Shown piece after piece: positions 46,401 through 53,981 of a DNA stretch of 64,000 nucleotides; positions within the stretch are counted from its first letter, which is position 1; each line of letters begins with the position of its first letter. A program made the position numbers and the translations under genes. A model generated the notes under the pieces. That model was not told where the DNA came from. It worked only from the letters and a program-made list of their open reading frames with translations, and did no database searches. Source of the DNA: Actinomyces wuliandei (GTDB taxonomy: Bacteria > Actinomycetota > Actinomycetes > Actinomycetales > Actinomycetaceae); contig NZ_CP025227.1 of NCBI RefSeq assembly GCF_004010955.1, positions 124,001 to 188,000 of the forward strand. Reading direction: 5' to 3'.

Positions 46401-47601
46401 CCTCGGCACCCTGGGCGCTGAGCAGGTCGGTGACCACCGGGACCGGGTCCTGGCCTGCGGCCAGGAGCTGTGCCACGGGTTCGTCCGCCCCAGCAGCACC
46501 AGGGGACAGGACCAGGCGTAGCCTGGTCCGTGACACCGTGTGCGACGGGATATCCACCAGCTCCACTACCGTGACGCCAGGCAGGTCTGGCTGTGCCGCC
46601 AGCGATAAGGACGGGGGGATGCGAGAACCGTCAACCACGACGAGGACGTGGGGGTGTACTCCGTCCGCGTCCTGGTGGTCCTGTTCCTGATGCTTCCAGG
46701 AGGAGAGACCGTGCCTCTCCAGAACCTCCGGCAGCCTGCCGGCCAGGGCCTCCAGTGAGGTGGCGACGAGGCGGGCGGGGCCGACGGCGTCCTCCACCCG
46801 GTCGGACCAGGCGTGGGGAGCCCACTTGACCCACTCCCACTCCGGCAGGTGCTCCTGGGCGGCCACCACGACCACGCGCAGCATGCTGGGTGGCGTCAGG
46901 GTCATGAGGTGAGCGAGCAACGCCCTGACCTGTGCCCGGGTGGTCTCGCCCGCTCCGGCGAGCTCGAGATGAGAGATACCGCTCAGGGAGGTGCTCAGCG
47001 GGAGCGCGTCCACGTCGGTGTGGGTGTCCAGGAACCGCCGCATCGCCGACTCGCACACCGGGTCCGGGCTGGCCAGCGCACCCAGCTCCTCCGCCTCCAG
47101 CCTGGCCGCCAGCGGCTGGGTGGAACGTCCCACCCGGACCCTCAGCGGGTCCGAGCCAGAGCGGGCGCGCTCCCACACGCGCACACCCTGGTGGGCCAGG
47201 AACGGCAGCGCCTCAGGGTCCGGCAGGAGGGAGAGGGCGCGACGGCGCTGGAGCGCGGCCGTGCTGCGCACAGTGTCACGGACCTCCGAGAGGTAGGCCA
47301 GGTACTCCCGCCGCTGGTTGGCGACGTTGTTCCTGTGCTGCCGGACCTGGCGGTAGATGTTGGCCGCCACCATGGACAGCATCGCGACCACCATGCCGCC
47401 ACCCATGAACATCATCCGGGTGTTGCTGCTGTTGGACACCGCCATGAACACCATGACGCCCATCGAGCCCGTCAGCGGCAGCACCATGGCCAGCGTGCTG
47501 GTCGTGTCCTGGGGGATGATGGCGTTGGGAGGCGCCTTGACCTCGATCGTCTCGGTCGGGGCCTCCAGGGCCTCGGGTCCGCTGGTGGCGGCGTCGTTCA
47601 T
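43429..47601 (-). CDS. eccC: EccC, type VII (ESX) secretion ATPase with three NTPase domains
   Basis: 1390 aa, single-chain EccC. Two membrane helices near residues 36-80 (MVLPLTGSMGVMVFMAVS; MFMGGGMVVAMLSMVAANIY), then three FtsK/SpoIIIE ATPase modules with Walker A Lys499 (GATGSGKS), Lys907 (GAPLTGKS) and Lys1191 (GDAKTGKS). The first module also has VDFKGG and LLVILDEFSELL (Walker B). A poly-Pro run of ten near residue ~765 and an acidic segment link modules 1 and 2. EccC is the motor of the inner-membrane complex and binds C-terminal signals of WXG100 substrates. GGAAGG precedes ATG. It is divergent from the first EccD-like gene. Confidence 0.95.
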   Translation of the reverse strand: MNDAATSGPEALEAPTETIEVKAPPNAIIPQDTTSTLAMVLPLTGSMGVMVFMAVSNSSNTRMMFMGGGMVVAMLSMVAANIYRQVRQHRNNVANQRREYLAYLSEVRDTVRSTAALQRRRALSLLPDPEALPFLAHQGVRVWERARSGSDPLRVRVGRSTQPLAARLEAEELGALASPDPVCESAMRRFLDTHTDVDALPLSTSLSGISHLELAGAGETTRAQVRALLAHLMTLTPPSMLRVVVVAAQEHLPEWEWVKWAPHAWSDRVEDAVGPARLVATSLEALAGRLPEVLERHGLSSWKHQEQDHQDADGVHPHVLVVVDGSRIPPSLSLAAQPDLPGVTVVELVDIPSHTVSRTRLRLVLSPGAAGADEPVAQLLAAGQDPVPVVTDLLSAQGAEVVARRLAARFSTAGEEVVAAPVGTSDPARSADLMELLGLGDVRDFDPQQRWARRTGDQRLNIPFGVTPEGEPVSLDIKESAEGGMGPHGLLVGATGSGKSEVLRTLVLALSLTHSPEQLNFVLVDFKGGATFAGMSELPHVSAMISNLESELDLVDRMEEALRGEMVRRQEILRDTGNYANVSDYEEARRAGRHDGPVLPALLVILDEFSELLSARSELIDSFVAIGRLGRSLQVHLLMSSQRLDEGRLHGLDSHLSYRIGLRTFSAMESRVVLGVTDAYELPSLPGSGFLKSDNQTMTRFRAAYVAGRPPARSSPQSHRGEEISVAPRPTGPVEVLPFTAVETVRAVEAAAAGTVPASPGAATSPPPPPPPPPPSATPPVMSPAPVPDPAAADSNDSYDDLHEDDPYADMSMLDIAVSRMVGHGTPAHQIWLPPLDVSETLDSLTGDLVADATLGLVSPSWRSRGDLVLPLGVTDIPLEQRREHLTVDLSGAGGHVAVVGAPLTGKSTTLRSLLMGLALTRTPAEVQLYVIDMGGGTFATMQDLPHLAGMATRDDPDVVNRIMAEISSLLDDRERYFRANRVDSIQTYRHQRAAGNLDDGYGDVFLVVDGWGTLRADFEDVAAQMMSLASRALALGVHFVLSSVRWMDVRPQIRDLIGTRIELRMGDAADSEHGRKVARAVPRGRPGRGLDAQGHHMLVALPRIDGDHDPATLAQGVERACRAVASAWKGAPGPKLRLLPTRVELATLRERVPARSGPVIGLDEARLAPVELDMRKDPSLIVLGDAKTGKSSFLRALAAELSRCYRPDQARLIVLDLRRSLLGEVSEEHMLVYLTTRDAAAEEFRSLHDYLQRRLPGPQVTPEQLRTRSWWEGPEIYLLVDDYDLVVTGQANPLLVLQPLLAQAQDIGLHLVLTRRIGGATRGMFEPVMQTLTDLSTPGIMLPGNPEEGPLLGRQKPVPGPPGRARLITRDEGVRVLQLAWAPPSLYGR

Positions 47602-47775
47602 GGGGCCTTCCGTCGGGGTCCGGGGCGGTCAGCAGATGAGACGTGCCATCCGCTTCTGCCACTGCGTGCTCGCTCGATAGAATCGTGACTACCCTACCCA
47701 CAGTAGTGGCTGGCCCGGTGGCCTGTCCTGCGTCCTGCCGACCCTGCCCCGCCGTCCTTGGAGCGTGTACCCGGA

Positions 47776-49155
47776 ATGAGTACGACCAGCACGCACGTGA
47801 CCCTCGTGCATGAGGGGGAGCGGCTCGACGTGGCCGTGCGCACCGGGACGACGGTTGCCGCCCTCCTGTTCTCCCAGACCGCCCGCCTCGGGTTCCAGGA
47901 GGTGAGCGTGACCACGGTCGATGGCGGCTACGTGGGTGGTGGTGACGTCCTGGGCACTGACGTACCGGACGGTAGCGTCCTGCTTCTTGGCGACGACGGC
48001 GCCCTACGAGGCTCGGGCAGGGGTGCCCGGCTGGCCCCGGCTGGTGGGCAGGCGCTGCGAGGCACGTCGCTGCTCCTTCCTGCGACCCTCCTGGTGGCGC
48101 TGCTCGTCCTGCTGCTAGGTGGGCTGCCCGCAGTGGCTGGGTGGCCGGTGCTCCTGCCCCCGGCGGCCAGGGCGGCAGGAGCGGCGCTCGTGCTCCTCCT
48201 GGTCGCCTGCGCCCCCTGGCACATGAGGGAGGGGCCTCCCGCGCGCGAGGCCGCCGCCTGCCTGGGCCTGCCCCTCCTGGGGGCGGCGGGTGCGGTGCTG
48301 CTGGTCCCTGGAGGGCTGGCGGACCCGGACGCGGCGACGGCGCTGGCGGCCTCCTGGGGCGCTGCGACCGCAGCCCTGCTCCTGTGGCTGGTCTGCCGTG
48401 GTGCCGGGCGCGCGGTGCCGGCCTGGTCCTGGACGCTCCTCGCGGTCCTGGTTACCGGCTGTTACGCCCTGAGCCTGCCTCTGCGGCCTGTGCTCCTGGT
48501 CGTTACCGCGCTCGGGGCCGTGGGCGGCCTGCTGGTTCCCGGCCTTGCCATGAGCTCTCCGGACAACCAGGTCCTGGACCTGGAGGCGCGCAGGCTCGTG
48601 GGAAGGTCGGTTCGTGAGCGCAGGCCGGGCAAGGTGGCGCGTGTCACTGGCGTCCGGGCCGCCCGCACCGTCCGGGAGGCGCTGGTTGTCTCCGTGGAGC
48701 TGGAGCTGGTCCTGGCCGCGATGGTGGTGGCTGGCAGCCTCGCGGTCCTGCGGGTCGCCGCCACAGAGGGCGTGGTGGCGTGGGGCGCACGGGCCGAGCT
48801 CGTGGCCGTCGTCGCCCTGCTGCTGCTCAGGCCGCGAACGGCCCGGTCCAGGGCGCTGCGCCTGCTGCCACGGATTGCGGTCGCGGCAGTCGTGGTCGCT
48901 GCGGTCCTGGCCGTTTGCCTGTCCGGCCCCGACGACGTCCTGGTCACCACGGTCTCCGGTGCCTCTGCCACCATGGTTGCTGGCGCCCTCGTGCTGGCTG
49001 GGGGCGGGCTGCTGGCCGCTGGCGTGCGGCTCAGCCTCCAGCCCTCGGCGTGGTGGGGCCGGGCCGGTGACATCGCGCAGGGGCTCGCGGCCCTGTGCGC
49101 GCTGCCAGCAGCAGTAGTTGCTGCTGGACTGATCGACACGATGAGGCAGATATGA
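47776..49155 (+). CDS. EccD-like membrane protein 1 (ubiquitin-like domain plus polytopic domain)
   Basis: 459 aa from ATG 47776; TTG 47758 with the GGAG that overlaps it is less likely. N-terminal ~80 residues form a YukD/ubiquitin-like beta-grasp (HVTLVHEGERLDVAVRTGTTVAALL, GGGDVLGTDVPDGSVLLLGDDG), then about ten to eleven membrane helices from residue ~100, rich in Ala/Leu/Val. That is the EccD plan. A second, better EccD-like gene sits at 51319, so the locus encodes two. Since EccD forms a dimer in the ESX complex, a heterodimer is an attractive idea but unproven. Confidence 0.78.
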   Translation: MSTTSTHVTLVHEGERLDVAVRTGTTVAALLFSQTARLGFQEVSVTTVDGGYVGGGDVLGTDVPDGSVLLLGDDGALRGSGRGARLAPAGGQALRGTSLLLPATLLVALLVLLLGGLPAVAGWPVLLPPAARAAGAALVLLLVACAPWHMREGPPAREAAACLGLPLLGAAGAVLLVPGGLADPDAATALAASWGAATAALLLWLVCRGAGRAVPAWSWTLLAVLVTGCYALSLPLRPVLLVVTALGAVGGLLVPGLAMSSPDNQVLDLEARRLVGRSVRERRPGKVARVTGVRAARTVREALVVSVELELVLAAMVVAGSLAVLRVAATEGVVAWGARAELVAVVALLLLRPRTARSRALRLLPRIAVAAVVVAAVLAVCLSGPDDVLVTTVSGASATMVAGALVLAGGGLLAAGVRLSLQPSAWWGRAGDIAQGLAALCALPAAVVAAGLIDTMRQI

Positions 49156-49973
49156 GCCAGATGCGACCCGTTCCTGCTGCTGCCGCCCGAGGCGTCCACA
49201 CCTCGTGGCGGGCGCTGTCGGCTGCGGAGGCGGCTGCCGCCGCGCTCCTGGACGTCCTGGCGGTGCTCCTGCCTGCAGTGGCTGTCGGCCTCGGACTGGG
49301 ATCAGGGCCTCTTGCCTGGATCGTCGCCCTGGAGGTCCTGGTACTGCTGGTGCTGATGGAGGCCCGCTCGGGGCGCACGCCGGGCCTGCTGGCGGTGTCG
49401 GCGACCTCCTGCGCACCTGCCCGGGGCAGCGCGCCAGACCTGGGCCGGGCTGCGGCCCGTGCCGCCCTGCGTCCGCTGCTGCCGTTCACGCGGCGGGCTG
49501 TCAGTGGTGTGGGTGCGGGCGTGAGTGGTGAGGACGTCTATCTCGGTATCAGGTGGTCCGTGCTTGACCTGCTGACCGGGACGGTCACGCTCACGAGCCG
49601 CCCGGCTCCGGGTACCACCCGGAGGGGCGGTACAAGGCTGGCGAGGCGCCCTGCGGCCTCTGGGTTCCCTGACTCTGCTGGCACACCTGCACCGTCTGCT
49701 GTGCCCAGTCCATTTGCCCTGCCTGCCCCGCCGGTGCTGTCAGCAGCCAGCGTGCTGCCGACCCCGTCCACCGCGCCGACGGCCACCGTGCAGGTTCCCG
49801 CTGTCTCTCCACCGGTGCCGCCTGCCCCACCGCCCGTGCCCCCCGCTCCAGCGGGGGCCGTCGTCTCCAGCGACCTGCCTACGCCTGAGGAGGCTGTGTC
49901 GGCGGCTACCGTGCCGGTACAGCCGCGACGCGCTCCTCGGCACCGGGCGGCGACCCCGGCTGAGGCGCCGTGA
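49152..49973 (+). CDS. RDD-like membrane protein with Pro-rich tail
   Basis: 273 aa. Its ATG overlaps the stop of the preceding EccD-like gene (ATGA), implying coupling. Two to three hydrophobic helices (AAAALLDVLAVLLPAVAVGL; LAWIVALEVLVLLVL) followed by EARSGRTPGLLAVS, reminiscent of the RDD family (R...D, then G.T.G), then GIRWSVLDLLTGTVTL. From residue ~170 the tail is Pro/Ala/Ser/Thr-rich and probably disordered. Position suggests an accessory component of the secretion system. No relation to EccE was seen. Confidence 0.55.
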   Translation: MSQMRPVPAAAARGVHTSWRALSAAEAAAAALLDVLAVLLPAVAVGLGLGSGPLAWIVALEVLVLLVLMEARSGRTPGLLAVSATSCAPARGSAPDLGRAAARAALRPLLPFTRRAVSGVGAGVSGEDVYLGIRWSVLDLLTGTVTLTSRPAPGTTRRGGTRLARRPAASGFPDSAGTPAPSAVPSPFALPAPPVLSAASVLPTPSTAPTATVQVPAVSPPVPPAPPPVPPAPAGAVVSSDLPTPEEAVSAATVPVQPRRAPRHRAATPAEAP

Positions 49974-49974
49974 C

Positions 49975-50027
49975 AGATGTGGGCGGGGGTGCCCGGGGAC
50001 CTACCCGGGGCACCCCTGCCCACATCT
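49975..50027. terminator. Strong bidirectional hairpin between the RDD-like gene and esx genes
   Basis: AGATGTGGGC-GGGGTGCCC pairs with the complementary run ending ACATCT (about 22 bp stem with one mismatch, short loop). It begins 2 bp after the RDD-like stop and precedes the convergent WXG100 gene end. Confidence 0.8.
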
Positions 50028-50068
50028 ACTGAACGGTGTCTATCCGTGCCTGTCCGCCCTGTCTGCGT

Positions 50069-50090
50069 GTTGCCCGCGGACGCGGGCAAC
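50069..50090 (-). terminator. Hairpin downstream of the WXG100 gene
   Basis: GTTGCCCGCG-ga-CGCGGGCAAC, two perfect 10-bp arms (the innermost pairs must open for a loop), 53 bp past the WXG100 stop on the minus strand. Confidence 0.55.
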
Positions 50091-50142
50091 ACCTCGGGAA
50101 AGAGAAGTCGGCCGTCTGCTGCGACCAGCCCTTCCAGGCGGG

Positions 50143-50433
50143 TCAGGCGCCGAACAGGCCTGCTGCGCTGGAGTCGGTCGAGCTGTAGTTCGCCGACGAG
50201 GTGGACACGTGGGCACCCAGGCGGCCGATCTGGGCCTGCATGTCGTTGAGCGCCGCCCGGCACTCGGCCATGGCGATCGTGTACTGCTGCTGCGCCTGGC
50301 CGCTCCAGTCAGACTGGGTGGGCCTCAGCTCGGCGTCCATGTTCTCCACGTTGGCCGCGCTCTGTGCGGAAGCCTGCGTCATAGCCTGGGACAGGGCCTC
50401 CAGGGAGCCGTAGTTCACAAGCAAGTCGGTCAT
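50143..50433 (-). CDS. WXG100 family protein (EsxA-like)
   Basis: 96 aa from ATG 50433 with AAAGGAG 7 bp upstream. Helical hairpin with the WxG turn in SDWSGQAQQQYTIAM (about residues 43-45), and a polar C-terminal tail (TSSANYSSTDSSAAGLFGA). Typical size of ESX secreted dimer subunits. It follows a second WXG100 gene by 107 bp; the two are probably co-expressed and secreted as a heterodimer. The signal YxxxD/E is not clear at the end, though NYSSTD fits Y-x3-D. Confidence 0.92.
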   Translation of the reverse strand: MTDLLVNYGSLEALSQAMTQASAQSAANVENMDAELRPTQSDWSGQAQQQYTIAMAECRAALNDMQAQIGRLGAHVSTSSANYSSTDSSAAGLFGA

Positions 50434-50540
50434 CTGTGGTCTCCTTTGGTAATGCTGTGTCGTTGGGTGGCGTTGGATGGTGTATATCGAGGCGTACCTG
50501 TGGCTCACGGATGCCTCGCTGCCCCGGTGAGCCGTTGGGG

Positions 50541-50873
50541 TCAGCCGGGCAGGCCGTGGTAGCTCCCTGCGCTCGCACCGATCTTCACGGCGGCCGAGGC
50601 TGCCTCCTCCTCGGTGGCCTGGTAGCTTTTGTCGGTGCTGCGCAGGGCCTCCTCCAGGCTGTTGAGGGCTCGGTCGATGCGGTTGGCGGCCTCCATCCAC
50701 TGGGTCACGACTTGAGTGACTGCTGTCGCACCCGTTCCCTTCCACCCGGCCTGGGACTGTGCTGAGGCGTCCGAGACGCGACTGGCGATGGTCTTCTGCT
50801 CTGCCCGGTGCGTGGACACGGTGTTTGCTGCGTTGACAAGTGTCCCGCTACCAGCGGCAAGATTCTGGGCCAT
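50541..50873 (-). CDS. WXG100 family protein (EsxB-like)
   Basis: 110 aa from ATG 50873, GAAAGGAAAG upstream. Helix-WKG-helix: GWKGTGATAVTQVV at about residues 43-56 (W-K-G), then a C-terminal helix with SYQATEEEAAS, which fits the ESX export signal Y-x3-E (YQATE). It is first in the esx pair. Role: heterodimer partner and possible EccC-binding subunit. Upstream is the 445-bp region shared with the divergent eccD operon. Confidence 0.92.
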   Translation of the reverse strand: MAQNLAAGSGTLVNAANTVSTHRAEQKTIASRVSDASAQSQAGWKGTGATAVTQVVTQWMEAANRIDRALNSLEEALRSTDKSYQATEEEAASAAVKIGASAGSYHGLPG

Positions 50874-51318
50874 TGGGGCTCTTTCCTTTCTCAGGAGGTC
50901 TTGAGGTCGAGCGTGTGGGCTGTCGACTGTGGTGTCCTGGCAGGTGCCCACAGGGCCCAGCGCCACCCGGCTCTTGCGGCAGCCTCGCGCCGCGAGGCCA
51001 TAAACATGACCACAAAGCCACACTAACCCACATCACGAAGCCGTCACACCCGGATCGTGAAGTGATTCGTGCCGCTTTTGCTGCCGTGTGAGGCTGGGGC
51101 GAGGGAGTGTCAGCGGACGGGTTTGGGGCGTGAGGGAGCCGTTGTTGCCCCCTTAGGCGGGCGGTGGCGGGGCGGTGCCAGGGGCGTCGTCGGGAGCGGG
51201 ACGCCCGTCAAACCTGGGTGCTGTGTCTGTCCCGTGACCTACGATGGGGCCGTTCTGCGGCACCTGCGACGACGTCGTGGGTCGTCGTGGGTCGCTATCC
51301 CCGTTCCAGGAGATCGTC
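50874..51318. promoter_or_regulatory. Divergent intergenic region between the esx pair and eccD
   Basis: 445 bp with no gene. It must hold the promoters of both the esx pair (minus) and the eccD-eccB-mycP operon (plus). An AT-richer patch lies at about 51000-51060, with a minus-strand TAGTGT box; TACGAT at about 51240-51245 is a candidate plus-strand -10. A short direct repeat GTCGTGGGTCGTCGTGGGTCG occurs at about 51274-51293. Boxes are weak, so exact promoters are not called. Confidence 0.4.
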
Positions 51319-52656
51319 GTGACTCCCCCGAGCACCTCTGGGCGTGAGCCCTCCCTTGTACCGGTGACCGTCTGGCACGCCAGTGTCCCTACGGACCTTG
51401 CCTTGTCCTCTGCGGTCCCGCTGGTCGAGCTCCTCCCTGCCCTGGCGCAGCGTCTCAGCGCGCTTGACCACCAGGCCGCCTCCTACGGCCTGCACCTGGT
51501 GACGCAGGACGGCACCGCGCTGGACAGCTCCCGCTCACTGGGGGACCAGCGGGTGGGACCGGGGACGGTCCTCACCCTGGTACTGCGCGACACCAGGGCG
51601 GCGCCGCGTTACGACGACCTCGTCGAGGCCGTGGCCACTGCCGTGGAGGAGCAGCAGACCGCCTGGGAGCCGCGCGACTCCGTGGCGATGTCGGTGGGGG
51701 CCTCCTGCCTGCTGTTCCTCGTGGCCGGCGTGCTGCTTCTGCGCCAGGGGCCTGGAGACCCGCTGGTGCCCCTGGTCGCCGTCGTCGCCACAGCCCTGCT
51801 TGCTCTGGCCGCCTACGCGCTTGACCAGCTGCGGACCGTGGGCACCTGGGCGGTGGCCATGACGGCTGGCGCCCTGGCGGGCGTGGCCGGGCACACCGCG
51901 CTGGAGGGGTCGCCGACGGGCCTGAGGCTGGAGGCGGCCGGTGCTGCCGCTGCTGCGGCCGTCGCCCTGTGCGCCCCCACGCTGCGAGACAGCCGACCGG
52001 TGCTGGCCGGGCCAGCTCTGGTGTGCGTCGCCCTGGTGGCCACCGGCCTGGGGACCCAGGGCCTGGGCTACCCGCTGCCTCACGTGCTGGCGGTGGTCAC
52101 GGCGTGTGCGGCTGTCATCTCCCTGATCGCGCCCTGGTTGGCTCTGGCCTCGGTACCGGTCACGGTCAGCCTGCCGGACCAGGCTGGCAGGCCGCCGCTA
52201 CGTGGCCCGCAGGACGAGGTGACGCCTGGTCTGGTCGCCCGGGTCATGGACATGGCCGGCCTGGTCCTGTCCGTGCGGGTCGCCTGCTCGCTCACCGTCC
52301 TGGTGTGCGTGCCCGTGCTGATGGAGACCGGCTGGGAGGGGGCTGCCCTGGTGGCGGCCGTGGCTGCCGCCTTCATGCTCTCCACGCGGGCGATCCGCTC
52401 CCGCAGTGACGTCCTTGCCGGTGTCGTGGGCGGGATGGCCGTCCTGGTGGCCGCCCTGGTCGTGACGGTCACCTCTCGCACGGACTTGCTCATGCCTGCG
52501 GTGGGGGCGGTCGGCGCCGTCGGGGTGGCGGTGCTCCTCCTCAACGTCCTGGGACCGTCCTACCGGCCACGCCTGGCGCGGGCCGCCGACGCCGTCGAGG
52601 TCCTCGTGCTCATGGCGATCCCGCCCCTGGCCGCCGTCGTCTGCGGGGTGCTGTGA
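51319..52656 (+). CDS. eccD: EccD, ESX polytopic membrane component
   Basis: 445 aa from GTG 51319, AGGAG 6 bp upstream. Ubiquitin-like N-domain of ~85 residues (VTVWHASVPTDLALSSAVPLVELLPALAQRL, LVTQDGTALDSSRSLGDQRVGPGTVLTLVLRD), then ~11 membrane helices from residue ~130 (VAMSVGASCLLFLVAGVLLL onward). This is the canonical EccD layout, forming the central membrane vestibule of the ESX complex. It overlaps eccB at TGATG. Confidence 0.88.
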   Translation: MTPPSTSGREPSLVPVTVWHASVPTDLALSSAVPLVELLPALAQRLSALDHQAASYGLHLVTQDGTALDSSRSLGDQRVGPGTVLTLVLRDTRAAPRYDDLVEAVATAVEEQQTAWEPRDSVAMSVGASCLLFLVAGVLLLRQGPGDPLVPLVAVVATALLALAAYALDQLRTVGTWAVAMTAGALAGVAGHTALEGSPTGLRLEAAGAAAAAAVALCAPTLRDSRPVLAGPALVCVALVATGLGTQGLGYPLPHVLAVVTACAAVISLIAPWLALASVPVTVSLPDQAGRPPLRGPQDEVTPGLVARVMDMAGLVLSVRVACSLTVLVCVPVLMETGWEGAALVAAVAAAFMLSTRAIRSRSDVLAGVVGGMAVLVAALVVTVTSRTDLLMPAVGAVGAVGVAVLLLNVLGPSYRPRLARAADAVEVLVLMAIPPLAAVVCGVL

Positions 52657-53981
52657 TGGCCTCCAACAGGGACATCCTCAACGCGCAGCGCTTCAACCGG
52701 CAGCGACTGGTCATGGCCTTCGTCGCCGGGACCCCGGGCGGGCGGGAGGTGGAGCCGCGCAGCACGGTGCGGCCGCTTGTCGGCGGTGTCGCCGTCGCAC
52801 TGGTCATCCTCCTGGTGGCCTTCGTGGTGGGCCGGTTCACCTCCAGCCTGCCGGACGGGTGGGAGGACAGCACGCTGGTCGTCGTCAGGGGCGAGGGGAC
52901 CCGCTACGTCACCATCGACGGCAGGCTGCGCCCAGTCACCAACCTCGCCAGCGCCCGTCTCCTGGCGGAGTCAGGCTCCTTCCAGGAGGTCTCGGTCGGC
53001 GCGGACACCCTTGACGGTATCGAGCGAGGGAGCCGGGTGGGGCTTGAGGACGCCCCCGAGGAGCTGCCCGGCTCTGGCTCGCTGGTCTCACGGGGGTGGT
53101 CGGCCTGCTCCACCACCTCGACCGTGACCTCCGCCTTCCTGGGCACCTCACCGCAGGGACAGGCTGCCGCCGACCACGCGCTGGTGTCGGTGGAGGGGAC
53201 CCTCTACCTGGTCGCGGAGGGGAGGAGCCATGAGGTCCCGGCTGAGGTCAGCGGGGCGGTCCTGCTCGCGCTGGGGCTGGACTCGGAGCCGGTGGTAGAG
53301 GTGGACGCCACCTGGCTCAACCTCTTTGACCAGGGTTCCGTGATCGAGCCGTTCACGCTGTCCGAGGCCGGGACACCCGCAGACGCCCTGGCGAGCACGG
53401 TGGAGGACGCTGTCTCCGGCATGCTGCTGTCGGTCACGGACACCTCCGGGGAGCCACGTTTCTACCTGGTCCAGGATGACGGGACCCTGGCCCGGCTCAC
53501 CGAGGTGGAGGTAGACATGTACGAGCTGGGCAACCCGGAGGTGCAGGCTCGTGAGGTCAGTGCCGCTGACCTGGCCCAGGTGGCCACGGCGGAGGCAGGC
53601 TCGCCCAGGGACTGGCCCCCGGTCCTGGGAACGGGCGCCGGTGAGGGGAAGAGCGTGTGCGCGGTCCTGCAGGTTGACGGCTCCGGCGGGTTCACGACGG
53701 GCCTGGGCACTGCCGACCAGCTCGGTGACGGGGGCGTCAGCGTCGAAGGGGGCTCGGGCGCTCTTGTCCGTGCGACCTCTGGCGGGTCTGCCGGGACGGT
53801 CTTCCTGGTCACTGACGCTGGCCGCGCCTGGGCGCTGGGAGGGGACCCGGCGGACACGCTACAGCGACTGGGCTACTCGGAGGAGGACGTCGCCTCCGTC
53901 CCCTCCCCCTGGCTGGCGCTGTTCCCCACCGGCCCGGAGCTGTCCTCGCAGGCCGTGTGGGAGGGGGTGGCTCAGAAGTGA
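52656..53981 (+). CDS. eccB: EccB, ESX membrane component
   Basis: 441 aa from ATG 52656 (TGATG with eccD; GTG 52653 is an alternative). Cytosolic start NRDILNAQRFNRQRLVMAFVAGTPGGRE is the EccB signature; one membrane helix (PLVGGVAVALVILLVAFVVG, about residues 41-60); then the extracytoplasmic repeat domain (YVTIDGRLRPVTNLASARLL, VEGTLYLVAEGRSHEVP, repeated R-repeats). Two Cys (WSACSTT and SVCAVLQ) could form a disulfide as in mycobacterial EccB. Part of the inner-membrane core; it contacts mycosin. Confidence 0.92.
   Translation: MASNRDILNAQRFNRQRLVMAFVAGTPGGREVEPRSTVRPLVGGVAVALVILLVAFVVGRFTSSLPDGWEDSTLVVVRGEGTRYVTIDGRLRPVTNLASARLLAESGSFQEVSVGADTLDGIERGSRVGLEDAPEELPGSGSLVSRGWSACSTTSTVTSAFLGTSPQGQAAADHALVSVEGTLYLVAEGRSHEVPAEVSGAVLLALGLDSEPVVEVDATWLNLFDQGSVIEPFTLSEAGTPADALASTVEDAVSGMLLSVTDTSGEPRFYLVQDDGTLARLTEVEVDMYELGNPEVQAREVSAADLAQVATAEAGSPRDWPPVLGTGAGEGKSVCAVLQVDGSGGFTTGLGTADQLGDGGVSVEGGSGALVRATSGGSAGTVFLVTDAGRAWALGGDPADTLQRLGYSEEDVASVPSPWLALFPTGPELSSQAVWEGVAQK

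Noticed and set aside
49152..49973. The 273-aa protein considered as EccE
   Set aside because: It lacks the EccE pattern (two N-terminal helices and a large cytosolic domain); the helices and GRTPG segment fit an RDD-like protein better and the tail is disordered.
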